Of a stretch of DNA of 64,000 nucleotides, positions 1 through 8,986 are shown one piece after another; positions within the stretch are counted from its first letter, which is position 1, and every line of letters starts with the position of its first letter. Where the stretch lies: assembly GCA_013335935.1 (NCBI GenBank), contig JAAXUP010000004.1, positions 1 to 64,000 of the forward strand. Direction: 5' to 3'. A program made the translations under genes and the position numbers. The notes under the pieces were generated by a model. The model searched no databases, was not told the DNA's origin, and saw only the letters and a list, made by a program, of their open reading frames with translations. This DNA comes from Eubacteriaceae bacterium (lineage in GTDB: Bacteria > Bacillota > Clostridia > Eubacteriales > Alkalibacteraceae).

Positions 1-254
1 ACCAAGTTTTGATTGAAAAATCTGTTCTTACAAATAAAAAACGTACCACTGCTTACTATGCGCATCCCTATAGTTCATGGGAAAGAGGCAGCAATGAAAA
101 CACGAATAAAATCATCAGACGATTTGTACCCAAAGGTTCAAATATCGGAAACTACAGCAAAAAAGCGATTAAACAAATCGAACAATGGATCAATAACTAT
201 CCACGCAAAATCTTAGGTTATCAGACTGCATCTGAAGTATACGAAGCAGCATAA
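1..254 (+). mobile_element. IS30-family transposase, C-terminal part (cut by window edge)
   Basis: The frame is open to the left edge and ends in TAA at 252-254, so only the C-terminal ~83 residues are visible. They carry the IS30 DDE-transposase ending: a YYAHPYSSWERGSNENTN stretch with the catalytic glutamate, then RRFVPKG and a WINNYPRKILGYQTASEV tail. In this family the enzyme cuts and joins the ends of its own element. The following bases (about 285-325) include AAGTTGGACATTTAATATTG, which may be the right terminal inverted repeat, but the left end is outside the window so this cannot be confirmed. Whether the gene is intact upstream is unknown. Confidence 0.85.
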
Positions 255-343
255 GTAATGAATGAGAACACTATAATATTTATTTAAAAAAGTTGGACAT
301 TTAATATTGCACTTTTTATGACAAGGGACTAGCGACTATTGCC

Positions 344-372
344 TTGACAGCGGTAGCAGATAACAATATAAT
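344..372 (+). promoter_or_regulatory. Sigma-A promoter of the raiA-type RNA
   Basis: TTGACA at 344-349 and TATAAT at 367-372 are both perfect consensus hexamers separated by 17 bp. Transcription should begin near 379, where the 5' arm of a long-range stem starts. There is no open reading frame with a ribosome binding site between this promoter and the terminator at 586-614. Confidence 0.85.
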
Positions 373-377
373 GTATA

Positions 378-615
378 TGCTTCAGGTCTGTGGTTGAAAA
401 TCGATGCCAGTCGCAGGCGAAACGATCCACGTAAGGTACCTTAAAATAAGTGATGCTGAGCATGGTGCGGCTTAGAAGTAAGACCGGCCAGTATAAAGCT
501 GAGAGAAGAAGTTGTGATGGAGATCCCTGAGCTAAACTTCCAGCCGGCGGGTGTGGGGGCAAAGACCAGGTCAGCTGAAGCAGATCCGATTGAATATTTT
601 CAATCGGGTTTTTAT
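378..615 (+). ncRNA. raiA RNA: Structured noncoding RNA upstream of hpf, probable raiA-motif RNA
   Basis: A consensus promoter and an intrinsic terminator (stem CCGATTGAA 586-594 with TTCAATCGG 599-607, then a T-tract) delimit a transcript of about 235 nt. Its two ends pair: TGCTTCAG at 378-385 with CTGAAGCA at 575-582, and GGTCT next to it with AGACC at 563-567. The interior is GC-richer than the surroundings and has no convincing coding frame. The next gene is hpf (raiA), which is the defining context of the raiA-motif RNA known from Clostridia and Actinobacteria. The identification rests on context, size and closing stem; I did not match the consensus base by base. Alternatives such as 6S RNA, SRP RNA or tmRNA were considered, and their hallmark motifs are absent. 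Confidence 0.7.
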
Positions 616-616
616 T
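586..616 (+). terminator. Terminator of the raiA-type RNA
   Basis: A perfect 9-bp stem (CCGATTGAA/TTCAATCGG) with a 4-nt loop is followed by a T-rich run. It separates the RNA from hpf, which has its own TATAAT at 651-656. Confidence 0.85.
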
Positions 617-702
617 TTTATCCCGTATGTTTTCATTAAGGCGTGAGGGGTATAATATTAGAAATACACACAACTATATTTAAGCTAAAGGAGTTGTTAT
701 TT

Positions 703-1254
703 ATGCGTGTAATAGTGTATGGAAAAAATGTTGACGTAACAGCAGGATTAAAGAGTATGCTGGACACAAAACTTGCCAAGTTTGACAAGTATTTCGATCC
801 AGAAACTACTGAAGTGACCGCAACTTTAAGTACTCAAAAAGGAAAAAGGGGAGCGGCTAAACATATCCTGGAAGTGACTATAATACCTATTAACGGCACT
901 ATCCTAAGGGCTGAAGAGGCGACTGAAGACATGTACGCATCTATCGATATGGCGGTAGATACATTAGAAAGGCAGATGAGAAAGCACAAAACCAGGTTGG
1001 AGAAGAAGTTGAAAGATCATGCATCCATAAGGGTGGATTTATCTTCCATTACTCCTGAACCCAAATATGAAGAACCTAGTTTGGTCAAGACAAAAAGATT
1101 CCCTGTTAAACCCATGTCAAGTGAGGAGGCTACACTGCAAATGGACCTCTTGGGTCACAGCTTTTTCGTTTTCTTAAACAGCGAAACAGAAGAAGTGAAC
1201 GTGGTCTATAAAAGAAAAGACGGCAATTACGGTTTAATAGAACCAGCCATATAA
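703..1254 (+). CDS. hpf: Long ribosome hibernation promoting factor HPF
   Basis: A 183-residue long-form HPF (RaiA/YfiA family). The N-terminal domain (about 1-95, beginning MRVIVYGKNVDVTAGL) binds the decoding region of the 30S subunit. The C-terminal domain (about 125-183, with RFPVKPMSSEEATLQM and GHSFFVFLN) is the part that pairs two ribosomes into 100S dimers. Length fits the long Firmicute form. The ATG at 703 is preceded by AAAGGAG at 687-693; an in-frame upstream start at 643 lacks a ribosome binding site and would add 20 residues foreign to the family. A TATAAT at 651-656 probably gives it its own promoter after the RNA terminator. It stands alone, followed by a terminator. Confidence 0.95.
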   Translation: MRVIVYGKNVDVTAGLKSMLDTKLAKFDKYFDPETTEVTATLSTQKGKRGAAKHILEVTIIPINGTILRAEEATEDMYASIDMAVDTLERQMRKHKTRLEKKLKDHASIRVDLSSITPEPKYEEPSLVKTKRFPVKPMSSEEATLQMDLLGHSFFVFLNSETEEVNVVYKRKDGNYGLIEPAI

Positions 1255-1285
1255 GAAAATAAAAACTGAATATGATTAATATCAA

Positions 1286-1320
1286 ATCCCCTGCACTTAT
1301 TTGCAGGGGATATTTATTTT
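1286..1320 (+). terminator. Terminator of hpf
   Basis: A perfect 10-bp stem, ATCCCCTGCA (1286-1295) with TGCAGGGGAT (1302-1311), is followed by a T-rich tract. Confidence 0.9.
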
Positions 1321-1463
1321 AGATCAGGGAAATTTAAATAAACAATTTAAAGTTTATGATTAATTATGGTATAATAATAAATATTCATTATCTTAAATTT
1401 ATATAACAATTTTCGTACTTTAATGTTAATATATAAATAATAGCCAAAATGGAGGTTTCGAGG

Positions 1464-2096
1464 ATGACCACAGGAAAAGCCAGTATACAGGATATTGAAG
1501 GACTAATAAACAAAATCATCAGTGTTATCAATTCGAGAGTCGTCTCCAATAAAGACGACCAGATCATTGAAATTCATATTCTGGCCAGCAACCAGCGGTC
1601 AGCTAAACAAATCATCAGAGATGTGCAATCGGCACTCATGTCGCAATTCAATCTTAAGGTGGATCATAAGATCATAAGCATTGCTCAGGTATATGAGGAG
1701 TCAGAAAATTTCCTGAGTCCAAGACTGATGATAAAGTCCGTGGAATACACAAGTCTGGATATCACAGGCAGGGCGAAAGTGATCCTCGAATACGATGAAC
1801 ATCAGTTTATCGGTGAAGCGGAGGGTGTGCACTCCTCATCCCAGGCTCATCGACTTGTTGCCCAGGCAACTTTGAACGCAGTGGAATTATTCGTTCAGCA
1901 TAATAAAAGATTTATTATTGAAGAAATCAAAGTGATCCCTATCGCTAATCGAAGCGTAGTAATATCCGGTATTTCTCTGGTCCATAACAATTCAGAGAAA
2001 ATGCTGATTGGAAAGTGCATTGTTGAAAATGACATCAACAGTGCAATCACCAAATCGGTCCTCGACGCCATCAACAGGATGATCGAGGTCGCTTAA
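1464..2096 (+). CDS. Conserved protein of unknown function
   Basis: A 210-residue soluble protein that I do not assign to a named family. GGAGG at 1451-1455 lies 8 nt before the ATG at 1464, so this start is better than the in-frame ATG at 1449, which overlaps that site. The first ~85 residues alternate short helices and strands and are rich in charged residues. From about 90 on there are two similar strand-helix units (around ITGRAKVILEYDEHQFIGEAEG and NNSEKMLIGKCIVENDIN), each followed by a helix of the type AHRLVAQATLNAVE or AITKSVLDAINRM. This tandem pattern suggests an internally duplicated small-molecule-binding or dimerisation fold; that is inference. It has no signal peptide or membrane segment. 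It lies ahead of the HD-GYP gene, about 275 bp away. Confidence 0.75.
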   Translation: MTTGKASIQDIEGLINKIISVINSRVVSNKDDQIIEIHILASNQRSAKQIIRDVQSALMSQFNLKVDHKIISIAQVYEESENFLSPRLMIKSVEYTSLDITGRAKVILEYDEHQFIGEAEGVHSSSQAHRLVAQATLNAVELFVQHNKRFIIEEIKVIPIANRSVVISGISLVHNNSEKMLIGKCIVENDINSAITKSVLDAINRMIEVA

Positions 2097-2221
2097 TTTA
2101 GAAACTCGGCCGGTAAAAATGCAATGTTTTATATTCAAATCCATAAAAACAAGCGAAGCGGATTAAGATTGTTTACTAGCGAAAACAGTCCCATTATTAA
2201 TAATAATAAGGGGGCACACAC

Positions 2222-2302
2222 ATGAAAGCTAAATTAATCCAAATATTAATGGTTGTTGTAACATTGGTAATGGCTGGTGGCGCAGGCTTTAAACTAATTT
2301 AA
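2222..2302 (+). CDS. 26-residue hydrophobic micropeptide
   Basis: ATG at 2222 follows AAGGGGG at about 2208-2214. The reading frame is MKAKLIQILMVVVTLVMAGG followed by six more residues and TAA. After two lysines it has one hydrophobic span long enough to insert in a membrane. It sits alone between two larger genes, 70 bp before the HD-GYP gene. Function unknown; it could be a small membrane protein or a leader peptide. The strong ribosome binding site and membrane-like composition are the reasons for calling it. Confidence 0.5.
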   Translation: MKAKLIQILMVVVTLVMAGGAGFKLI

Positions 2303-2372
2303 TTAGTTAACCAGTAAAATTTTCGAAATTACCGGCCTTGTTTTATACTCTTGTGGAAGGAAATCAGCTTAT

Positions 2373-3635
2373 ATGAGTTCAATAAGTAAAGAGTTTAAGA
2401 ATTTATTAGTATTCTTGGGTATTCTAAGCATTTCCTTGACCGCTTATATTTTTTTTAGATATCCTTTAAAATTTAATAGCGACTTCATGCTTTTCATCGT
2501 ATTAACGATCATTGCAGAATCCCTGGTAATTGTCACCTCTACAAGAGGGGGAGTCACATTGGGATTTGGAGTAATCATTCCGGTAGCCATTATTTTTGGT
2601 CCCAAAGGAGCGATCATATGTGCTGCATTCGGAAATCTGTTATCAATCTATAAAGTGGATAACCAATACAAGCACTTATTTAACATCGATGTCCATAAGA
2701 CCATTGGAAACTCAGCGAATTACATCATCAGCAGTGCAGTGAGTTCATTGTTTTATGTGATGATCAATGGCGAAATAGGAGTAACCAATATCTATAACTC
2801 CATGATTTTAATGCTTCTGACATCCTTGGTGTTTGTTGTGACAAATATGACCATCACAGGCTTTTTTATCATTAAACTCACCGACTACGATCCTAAGGAT
2901 GTATTTAAAGAAAATTTCAGCGGCCTCATCCCTAATGTGCTGGGGGTTAGCGCAGTCAGTATAATCATCGTTATCGCATATATCAATTTTGGCGTTGAAG
3001 CAGTCCTTCTTCTCTTCTTCCCATATCTTCTTATCAGATATTCCTTCCAGCTTGTGTTCGATATGAGACAAGCATATATCAATACAATAAAGGCGCTGTC
3101 ATCAGCATTGGAAGAGAAAGATCCTTACACACAAGGCCATTCAGAAAGAGTGGAAAAATATTCAGCTATTCTTGCCAAAGCCACAGGAAGAAAAATTGAC
3201 ATGCAACAGCTTCAATATGCTGCGATTTTCCACGATATCGGGAAAATTGGCATAATGGATACCATACTGAATAAGCCGGGAAAGCTTACCATTGAAGAGT
3301 TCGATGCCATTAAAGAACACCCTTCCAAAGGAGTCAGAATACTGGATAGTGTATCCTTCCTTAAGAAAGCAAATGAAATTATTGGTTCACACCATGAACA
3401 TTATGATGGAACGGGGTATCCCAATGGCCTGAAAGGTGATGAAATTCCTTTCGAGTCAAGAATTATCACAGTTGCAGATATTTTCGATGCGGTTACCACG
3501 GACAGGCCTTACAGGGGAGCAATGACTGACCAGGAGGCTTTGGAAATCATCACACAAGAATCGGGACGAAAGCTTGACCCCTATTTAGTTGAGCGGTTTC
3601 TTACATTATATAACGAAGGTAGGTTTGCAGAATGA
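2373..3635 (+). CDS. Membrane-anchored HD-GYP phosphodiesterase
   Basis: A 420-residue protein with about six to seven membrane segments in residues 10-225 (a MASE-like sensor region) and an HD-GYP domain in 245-415. The catalytic motifs are present: HDIGK at 287-291 and HHEHYDGTGYP at 340-350, so an active enzyme is expected. HD-GYP proteins hydrolyse cyclic di-GMP, in some cases other cyclic dinucleotides, using a two- or three-metal centre. The protein should therefore lower c-di-GMP at the membrane in response to an unknown signal. The downstream DUF5317 gene starts inside its stop codon (ATGA overlap at 3632-3635), implying translational coupling. I looked for a c-di-GMP riboswitch upstream and saw none. 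The ligand of the membrane part cannot be read from sequence. Confidence 0.9.
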   Translation: MSSISKEFKNLLVFLGILSISLTAYIFFRYPLKFNSDFMLFIVLTIIAESLVIVTSTRGGVTLGFGVIIPVAIIFGPKGAIICAAFGNLLSIYKVDNQYKHLFNIDVHKTIGNSANYIISSAVSSLFYVMINGEIGVTNIYNSMILMLLTSLVFVVTNMTITGFFIIKLTDYDPKDVFKENFSGLIPNVLGVSAVSIIIVIAYINFGVEAVLLLFFPYLLIRYSFQLVFDMRQAYINTIKALSSALEEKDPYTQGHSERVEKYSAILAKATGRKIDMQQLQYAAIFHDIGKIGIMDTILNKPGKLTIEEFDAIKEHPSKGVRILDSVSFLKKANEIIGSHHEHYDGTGYPNGLKGDEIPFESRIITVADIFDAVTTDRPYRGAMTDQEALEIITQESGRKLDPYLVERFLTLYNEGRFAE

Positions 3636-5227
3636 TCGTAATAGGATTACTTTTAATAGCGATAGTTATAGGATATATTAGAAAAGGGAAAATCATGAAT
3701 ATTGCTCACCTCAGGATAAGGTTGGTGCCCTTGATGGTGCTTGCTTTTCTGCTGCAGGGAGCGATCTATGCGGGATATGCTTATGATATTGGAATAATTA
3801 AAGAGTATGATATTCTCCTTCATTTTGTCAGCTATATCATTTTATTTGCAGCATTGATGTCTAACTTTGAGAACAAATGGTTCATCCTCCTGACAATGGG
3901 GGTAATCATGAATTTTATTGTGATCTTTTTAAATGGCGGGAAGATGCCCGTATCTCTTACAGCAGCTGAAACTATTGGCATCACTGATGGTTTGCAGGAG
4001 CTCTTTCTTAAACGGGGTGGAACTCATCAGGAGCTAACCAATAGTACGATACTTTGGTATCTTGCGGATATCATTCCTGTGAAACTACCGGGAATATTAT
4101 CGTTTTTCAATAATATATTAAGCGTTGGGGATTTGGTAATATACCTTGGCGCGATGGGCGTGATCCAGGGTGCCATGCTGGTGGATGAAGATTACTATGA
4201 TGAATTAGGCGAACTGGAAGATGAAGATGTCTTTGCAAAAGCTTCACCAGAAGATGAACAATATAGAGATTATTTTGATGACAGTGAAGATTTGGACAAC
4301 CGAAAAACAGCAAATGCTGGCCAAACCGTTACGGAAGAAACGATAGCTATCGGAAGCATCATAAAGAATCTTGAAATGACCGAAAACATGATGGAAGAAA
4401 ATGAATACGAAGAGATTCACACTCAGGAAGCGGACATAGTAGTAAGTCTGGCTGAAGAGATCAACGAGCCAGATGAAGATATTGAAAAGACCCAGGTGAT
4501 TCATAGGGATGCAATAAATTCAGCACTGACCAATCTGGAAGGTGCAGAAGAACCATTTGCGGAAACATATATGGCAATAGAGCCGGAGGCTGAAATACTT
4601 CAAGCGGAATTCATCCCAGATGAAACCACACCTGAAACTGAAGTTGTGGAGCTCCCTTTAGCTGAGGAGGCTGAACAGGAAGAGGGAATTCCTGAGCTCC
4701 TTCAGGAAGCGGAACATACTGAGGAATCCGAGGTGCCAATACCTGACGTTCCAAAAGAATTTGAAGCGGCTGCCATTGAACCGGAAGTGGTTCAATTAAA
4801 CAAACCCATAGCAGCAGTTCCTGTTGATACCGTTCATCAATTTATCATCATCGACGGAAGAATCGTGGAAAATCCAAACTACCATAAAAAGTTCAGTGAG
4901 CTTGAAGCCGCTGAGAAAGCATCAGAGGAAGAGATGGAAGTGTTCGGCCCTGAAGAACTTGAAGTAGAAATTGAAGGCGCAGAAGTTTTAGAGGAGGATG
5001 TCCCCCAGAAGGAACTGGAGATCCCATTCAAATTCACTTCCATTGCAGATTTAAATGAAAATTTTACTGAAAAGCCAAAGGAAGACGGGAATCTGCTTCA
5101 GAGGATTTCAGACAGCGAACGTGTTGAGCTAATGAAGAAAATGCGTGAGAGAAAAGAAAATGGATACAGCCTTGAACAGGTGACTGTCGGAGATAAACAA
5201 ATAAGTTTCTGGAAAAAAGACTTGTAG
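3632..5227 (+). CDS. DUF5317 membrane protein with long acidic tail
   Basis: A 531-residue protein. Residues 1-190 hold about five hydrophobic segments and the LNGGKMPVSL motif typical of DUF5317. Residues ~190-480 are strongly acidic and low in complexity (many Glu, with repeated EEA, EPE and EAE patterns), so probably disordered. The last ~45 residues regain a basic, ordered look. Typical DUF5317 proteins are only about 170-200 residues, so the tail is an unusual addition. The start overlaps the HD-GYP stop by 4 nt; the stop codon lies inside the terminator hairpin. The pairing with an HD-GYP enzyme suggests a shared signalling role, but the biochemical function of DUF5317 is not known to me. 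Confidence 0.8.
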   Translation: MIVIGLLLIAIVIGYIRKGKIMNIAHLRIRLVPLMVLAFLLQGAIYAGYAYDIGIIKEYDILLHFVSYIILFAALMSNFENKWFILLTMGVIMNFIVIFLNGGKMPVSLTAAETIGITDGLQELFLKRGGTHQELTNSTILWYLADIIPVKLPGILSFFNNILSVGDLVIYLGAMGVIQGAMLVDEDYYDELGELEDEDVFAKASPEDEQYRDYFDDSEDLDNRKTANAGQTVTEETIAIGSIIKNLEMTENMMEENEYEEIHTQEADIVVSLAEEINEPDEDIEKTQVIHRDAINSALTNLEGAEEPFAETYMAIEPEAEILQAEFIPDETTPETEVVELPLAEEAEQEEGIPELLQEAEHTEESEVPIPDVPKEFEAAAIEPEVVQLNKPIAAVPVDTVHQFIIIDGRIVENPNYHKKFSELEAAEKASEEEMEVFGPEELEVEIEGAEVLEEDVPQKELEIPFKFTSIADLNENFTEKPKEDGNLLQRISDSERVELMKKMRERKENGYSLEQVTVGDKQISFWKKDL

Positions 5228-5244
5228 AGATACAAGTCTTTTTT
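5213..5244 (+). terminator. Terminator, probably bidirectional
   Basis: A perfect 14-bp palindrome, AAAAAAGACTTGTA with TACAAGTCTTTTTT around a GAGA loop. The TAG stop of the preceding gene (5225-5227) lies within it. It is followed directly by a remnant of the dispersed repeat described below. Confidence 0.9.
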
Positions 5245-5255
5245 ATGAGTCGAAA

Positions 5256-5276
5256 ACGCTGTTCTTGTGATATAAT
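5256..5276 (+). promoter_or_regulatory. Extended -10 promoter of secA, overlapping a repeat remnant
   Basis: TGATATAAT at 5268-5276 is an extended -10 element (TG, one base, TATAAT). The TG is the last part of ACGCTGTTCTTGT (5256-5268), which matches the right arm of the second hairpin of the dispersed repeat at 12 of 13 positions. No good -35 is visible 17 bp upstream, as expected for an extended -10 promoter. Confidence 0.5.
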
Positions 5277-5335
5277 CTACCTTGTAGAAAAATTATAATC
5301 AACATATTATGTAAAACATTTGAGAGGTGAAGAAA

Positions 5336-7843
5336 TTGTCTTTTTTTAAAAAAATATTTGGTGACTTTGATGACAGAGAAATCAAAAAACTTATGAAGAC
5401 CGTTGAACAAATAGAAATGCTGGAAGAGGAAATCCAGCAGCTTGATGACGACAAGCTAAAGGCAAAAACTCAGGAATTCAAAGAGAGACTTGAAAAAGGA
5501 GAATCGGAAGATGAGCTCCTCACAGAAGCCTTCGCGGTGGTCCGGGAAGCCTCCTGGAGAGTGCTGAAAATGAAACATTTTCCTGTACAGCTTTTAGGCG
5601 GACTTGTACTCCATCAGGGAAGAATTTCCGAGATGAAGACAGGGGAAGGTAAAACCCTGATGGCCACACTTCCGGCATATCTGAACGCGTTGAGCGGCAA
5701 GGGTGTGCATGTGGTAACCGTCAATGATTATCTGGCACGTAGAGACAGCCAGTGGATGGGACAGATCTATAATTTCCTTGGACTTACTGTGGGACTGGTC
5801 GTCCATGGCATCAGCTTTCAAGAGAAAAAAGAGGCATACGGAGCCGATATCACCTATGGGACAAACAACGAGTATGGGTTTGATTATCTCCGGGACAACA
5901 TGGTCATCCAAATCAGTCAAAGAGTACAAAGAGAGCTGAACTATGCCATCATCGATGAAGTCGACAGTATACTTATTGATGAGGCGAGAACGCCTCTGAT
6001 TATTTCGGGAAGCGGAGAAAAAAGCACTAAGCTTTATAATCTCGTTGACCATTTTGTAAAAAAACTAAAAAATGAGCAGGATGTTTCGATAGACGAAAAA
6101 GCGAGTTCTGTCGTCCTTACGGATGAGGGTCTTGTAAAAGCCGAAAAAGCCTTTAATATCGAAAATCTGGCCGATATGGAAAACATGGAGCTTTCCCATC
6201 ATATCAATCAGGCCATGCGGGCAATATTTATCATGAAAAGAGATAAGGATTATGTTGTTGCTGATGGACAGGTCATAATTGTTGACGAATTCACTGGAAG
6301 ACTGATGCCTGGCAGAAGATATTCCAATGGACTGCATCAGGCAATCGAAGCCAAGGAGAATGTGAAAGTGGAAAGGGAGTCAAAAACCCTTGCTACCATC
6401 ACCTTCCAGAATTATTTCAGAATGTATAAAAAGCTTTCCGGAATGACCGGTACCGCTAAGACGGAAGAAGATGAGTTTAAAACCATCTACAATATGGACG
6501 TCCTTGGCATTCCTACCAACCGGCCGATGATCAGGGAAGATTTAAGCGATGTCATCTATAAATCGGAAATGGGTAAGTTCAAAGCGGTGGTAGAGGAAAT
6601 CGCAAGCCGTTATCAAACAGGCCAACCTGTGCTGGTTGGAACAATTTCCATCGAGAAATCAGAGGTCCTCAGCAGCATGCTTAAAAGGACAGGGATTCCC
6701 CATGAAGTGCTGAACGCAAAGTTTCATGAGAAGGAAGCTGAAATCATAAGCCAGGCTGGACAGAAAGGTCAGGTCACCATTTCCACCAATATGGCGGGAA
6801 GAGGTACGGACATCATCCTTGGGGAAGGCGTTAAGGAGCTGGGAGGATTACATATCATTGGCACGGAAAGGCATGAATCACGCCGTATCGATAACCAGCT
6901 TCGAGGCAGGGCAGGAAGGCAGGGAGATCCTGGTTCCACCCAGTTTTTTATCGCCCTGGAAGATGATATCATGAGGCTTTTCGGATCGGAAAAAATCATG
7001 GGACTTGTTGAGAATATCGGACTGGCAGAAGATATGCCCATTGAGACGAAAATTCTCACCAGGGGGATCGAAAATGCCCAGAAAAAAGTGGAGGGACGCA
7101 ACTTCGATATCCGGAAGCATGTCCTTCAATATGATAATGTCATGAACAAGCAAAGGGAAATCATCTACTCCCAAAGAAAGAAAGTCCTGGAAGGCGGAGA
7201 CATTCACGATCAGGTTCTGAAAATGTTTGAAAGTTTTGTAGAAGAATCCGTATCCATCTACACAGGAACCAGCGAATACGCCGAAGAGTGGGATTTTAAA
7301 GGTCTTGAAGAGCATTGCAGGAATTTATTCCTGGAGGACGGTCAGCTTGAGCTAAACCTTGAAGGGCTGACGAGGGATGCCCTTACGGATCTGCTTTATG
7401 ACAAGGGAATCGCCATACTTGAAACAAAAGAAGCTGAAATCGGGAAAGAGCAGTACAGGGAGCTTGAAAGGGTAATCCTTCTAAGATTAGTCGACAGCCG
7501 ATGGATGGATCATATCGATGATATGGAACAGCTTAAGCAGGGCATCGGCTTGAGGGCTTACGGCCAGATCGATCCGGTCATCGCTTATACCAATGAAGGT
7601 TTCACCATGTTCGAAGAAATGAACAGAAACATTCAGGATGATATGGTACGATATTTGTTTCATATGGAAATCAAGAAAGAACCCATCGAAGACAAAAGGG
7701 ATGTCCTGGAGAATGTAACAACCAATAGGGATGAAGCTTCAAGAAAAGAACCGGTGATCAAAAAAGACAAGCCCGGAAGAAACGACCCATGCCCATGCGG
7801 AAGCGGGAAAAAATATAAAAAATGCCACGGTAAAACCGAATAA
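5336..7843 (+). CDS. secA: Preprotein translocase ATPase SecA
   Basis: An 835-residue SecA, the motor that pushes preproteins through SecYEG. Visible motifs: Walker A GEGKT at 103-107, [16 protein letters not shown], the [18 protein letters not shown] segment, [25 protein letters not shown] and [15 protein letters not shown]. The C-terminus carries the zinc-binding [14 protein letters not shown] motif that contacts SecB-like partners and phospholipid. I choose the TTG at 5336: GAGAGGTG at 5322-5329 is well spaced from it, whereas the in-frame GTG at 5327 lies inside that site. It is followed by prfB after 16 nt, the common secA-prfB order of Firmicutes. Length and motifs are normal. Confidence 0.97.
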   Translation: MSFFKKIFGDFDDREIKKLMKTVEQIEMLEEEIQQLDDDKLKAKTQEFKERLEKGESEDELLTEAFAVVREASWRVLKMKHFPVQLLGGLVLHQGRISEMKTGEGKTLMATLPAYLNALSGKGVHVVTVNDYLARRDSQWMGQIYNFLGLTVGLVVHGISFQEKKEAYGADITYGTNNEYGFDYLRDNMVIQISQRVQRELNYAIIDEVDSILIDEARTPLIISGSGEKSTKLYNLVDHFVKKLKNEQDVSIDEKASSVVLTDEGLVKAEKAFNIENLADMENMELSHHINQAMRAIFIMKRDKDYVVADGQVIIVDEFTGRLMPGRRYSNGLHQAIEAKENVKVERESKTLATITFQNYFRMYKKLSGMTGTAKTEEDEFKTIYNMDVLGIPTNRPMIREDLSDVIYKSEMGKFKAVVEEIASRYQTGQPVLVGTISIEKSEVLSSMLKRTGIPHEVLNAKFHEKEAEIISQAGQKGQVTISTNMAGRGTDIILGEGVKELGGLHIIGTERHESRRIDNQLRGRAGRQGDPGSTQFFIALEDDIMRLFGSEKIMGLVENIGLAEDMPIETKILTRGIENAQKKVEGRNFDIRKHVLQYDNVMNKQREIIYSQRKKVLEGGDIHDQVLKMFESFVEESVSIYTGTSEYAEEWDFKGLEEHCRNLFLEDGQLELNLEGLTRDALTDLLYDKGIAILETKEAEIGKEQYRELERVILLRLVDSRWMDHIDDMEQLKQGIGLRAYGQIDPVIAYTNEGFTMFEEMNRNIQDDMVRYLFHMEIKKEPIEDKRDVLENVTTNRDEASRKEPVIKKDKPGRNDPCPCGSGKKYKKCHGKTE

Positions 7844-7859
7844 GAAGAGGTGATTAATA

Positions 7860-8982
7860 ATGCTGGAACTGCAGGAATATACAAAGCTGCTTAAGGAACT
7901 TAGGGACAGGATCAATGAAATCGGTGATTCACTTTGACTTGGCTGGCCTGGAATTAAAATCAGAAGAGCTCAATGAAAAAGTGAACGATCCAAATTTCTG
8001 GAATAACCAGGAAAATGCCCAGATCGTGCTGAAAAAACAAAATGAAATCAAAGTCAGACTGAATAAGCACAATGAACTTTTAAAAAGACTTGACGATGCC
8101 GATGTTCTGGCGGAGATCCTGGCTGATGAAAGCGACGAGGATATGGCCGCTGAACTGATTGAAAGTGTGGATCAGCTGAGCAGGGAATGCGAAGCGTATG
8201 ATCTGGAAATCATGCTCAGCGGGGAATATGACCATTCCAACGCCGTTCTTTCCATCCATCCCGGAGCTGGGGGAACGGAGTCCCAGGATTGGGCGGAAAT
8301 GCTTCTCAGGATGTATATCCGTTGGGCTGAGAAGAAAAAATTCAAGGTTAAGACCCTGGAATACCAGCAGGGCGATGAAGCTGGAATAAAAAGTGTGACC
8401 CTCGCCATCGAGGGGCCAAATGCTTATGGATTCCTTAAAAGCGAAAAAGGGGTTCATCGTATGGTGAGGATATCACCCTTCGACTCTTCCGGGAGAAGGC
8501 ATACGTCCTTCGCCTCCATAGATGTGACACCGGAAATTGATGATACCATCGTAGTGGATATCAATCCGGAGGATCTGAAGATCGATACCTACCGCGCTAC
8601 CGGAGCAGGAGGCCAGCATATCAATACCACGGACTCTGCTGTAAGGATCACACATATACCCACAGGTGTCGTGGTGCAATGCCAGAATGAAAGATCCCAG
8701 CATAAAAACAAGGATACCGCCATGAAGCTTCTTATGGGTAAACTTATTGAACTCAAAGAGAGGGAACATAAAGAACGGATCGAGGATCTAAAGGGCGAGT
8801 ATGGACAGATCGCCTGGGGAAGCCAGATCAGATCCTATGTTTTCCACCCCTACAATATGGTAAAAGATCACAGGACAAGTGCTGAAGTAGGCAATATTCA
8901 GAGTGTCATGGATGGAGATATCGATATTTTCATCAATGAATATCTGAAGCAAAATGCCGGATCGAAAGACGGAGAGGATTGA
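7860..8982 (+). CDS. prfB: Peptide chain release factor 2, made by programmed +1 frameshift
   Basis: RF2 ends translation at UGA and UAA. The ATG at 7860 (RBS AAGAGGTGA) opens 25 codons ending in CTT, followed in frame by TGA at 7935-7937 and then C. This CTT-TGA-C is the classical RF2 autoregulatory slip site; a +1 shift continues at GAC 7936 and gives about 373 residues. A Shine-Dalgarno-like GGTGA at 7923-7927 sits 4 nt upstream of the slippery codon, as needed to stimulate the shift. After the junction the protein has the anticodon-like SPF tripeptide (RISPFDSSGR) that reads UGA and the catalytic GGQ (TGAGGQHINTTDSA). The coordinates span the frameshift, so a simple translation stops at codon 26. 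Lies directly behind secA. Confidence 0.96.
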
Positions 8983-8986
8983 TTTT

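Noticed and set aside
329-673. A 114-residue minus-strand frame across the raiA RNA
   Set aside because: It has no ribosome binding site or recognisable features and runs through the terminator hairpin and structured RNA; it is a chance frame.
2097-2372. c-di-GMP riboswitch before the HD-GYP gene
   Set aside because: The conserved GEMM blocks are not present. The only symmetry seen is a 9-bp inverted repeat (GGCCGGTAA near 2109 and TTACCGGCC near 2328) about 220 bp apart, which could be chance.
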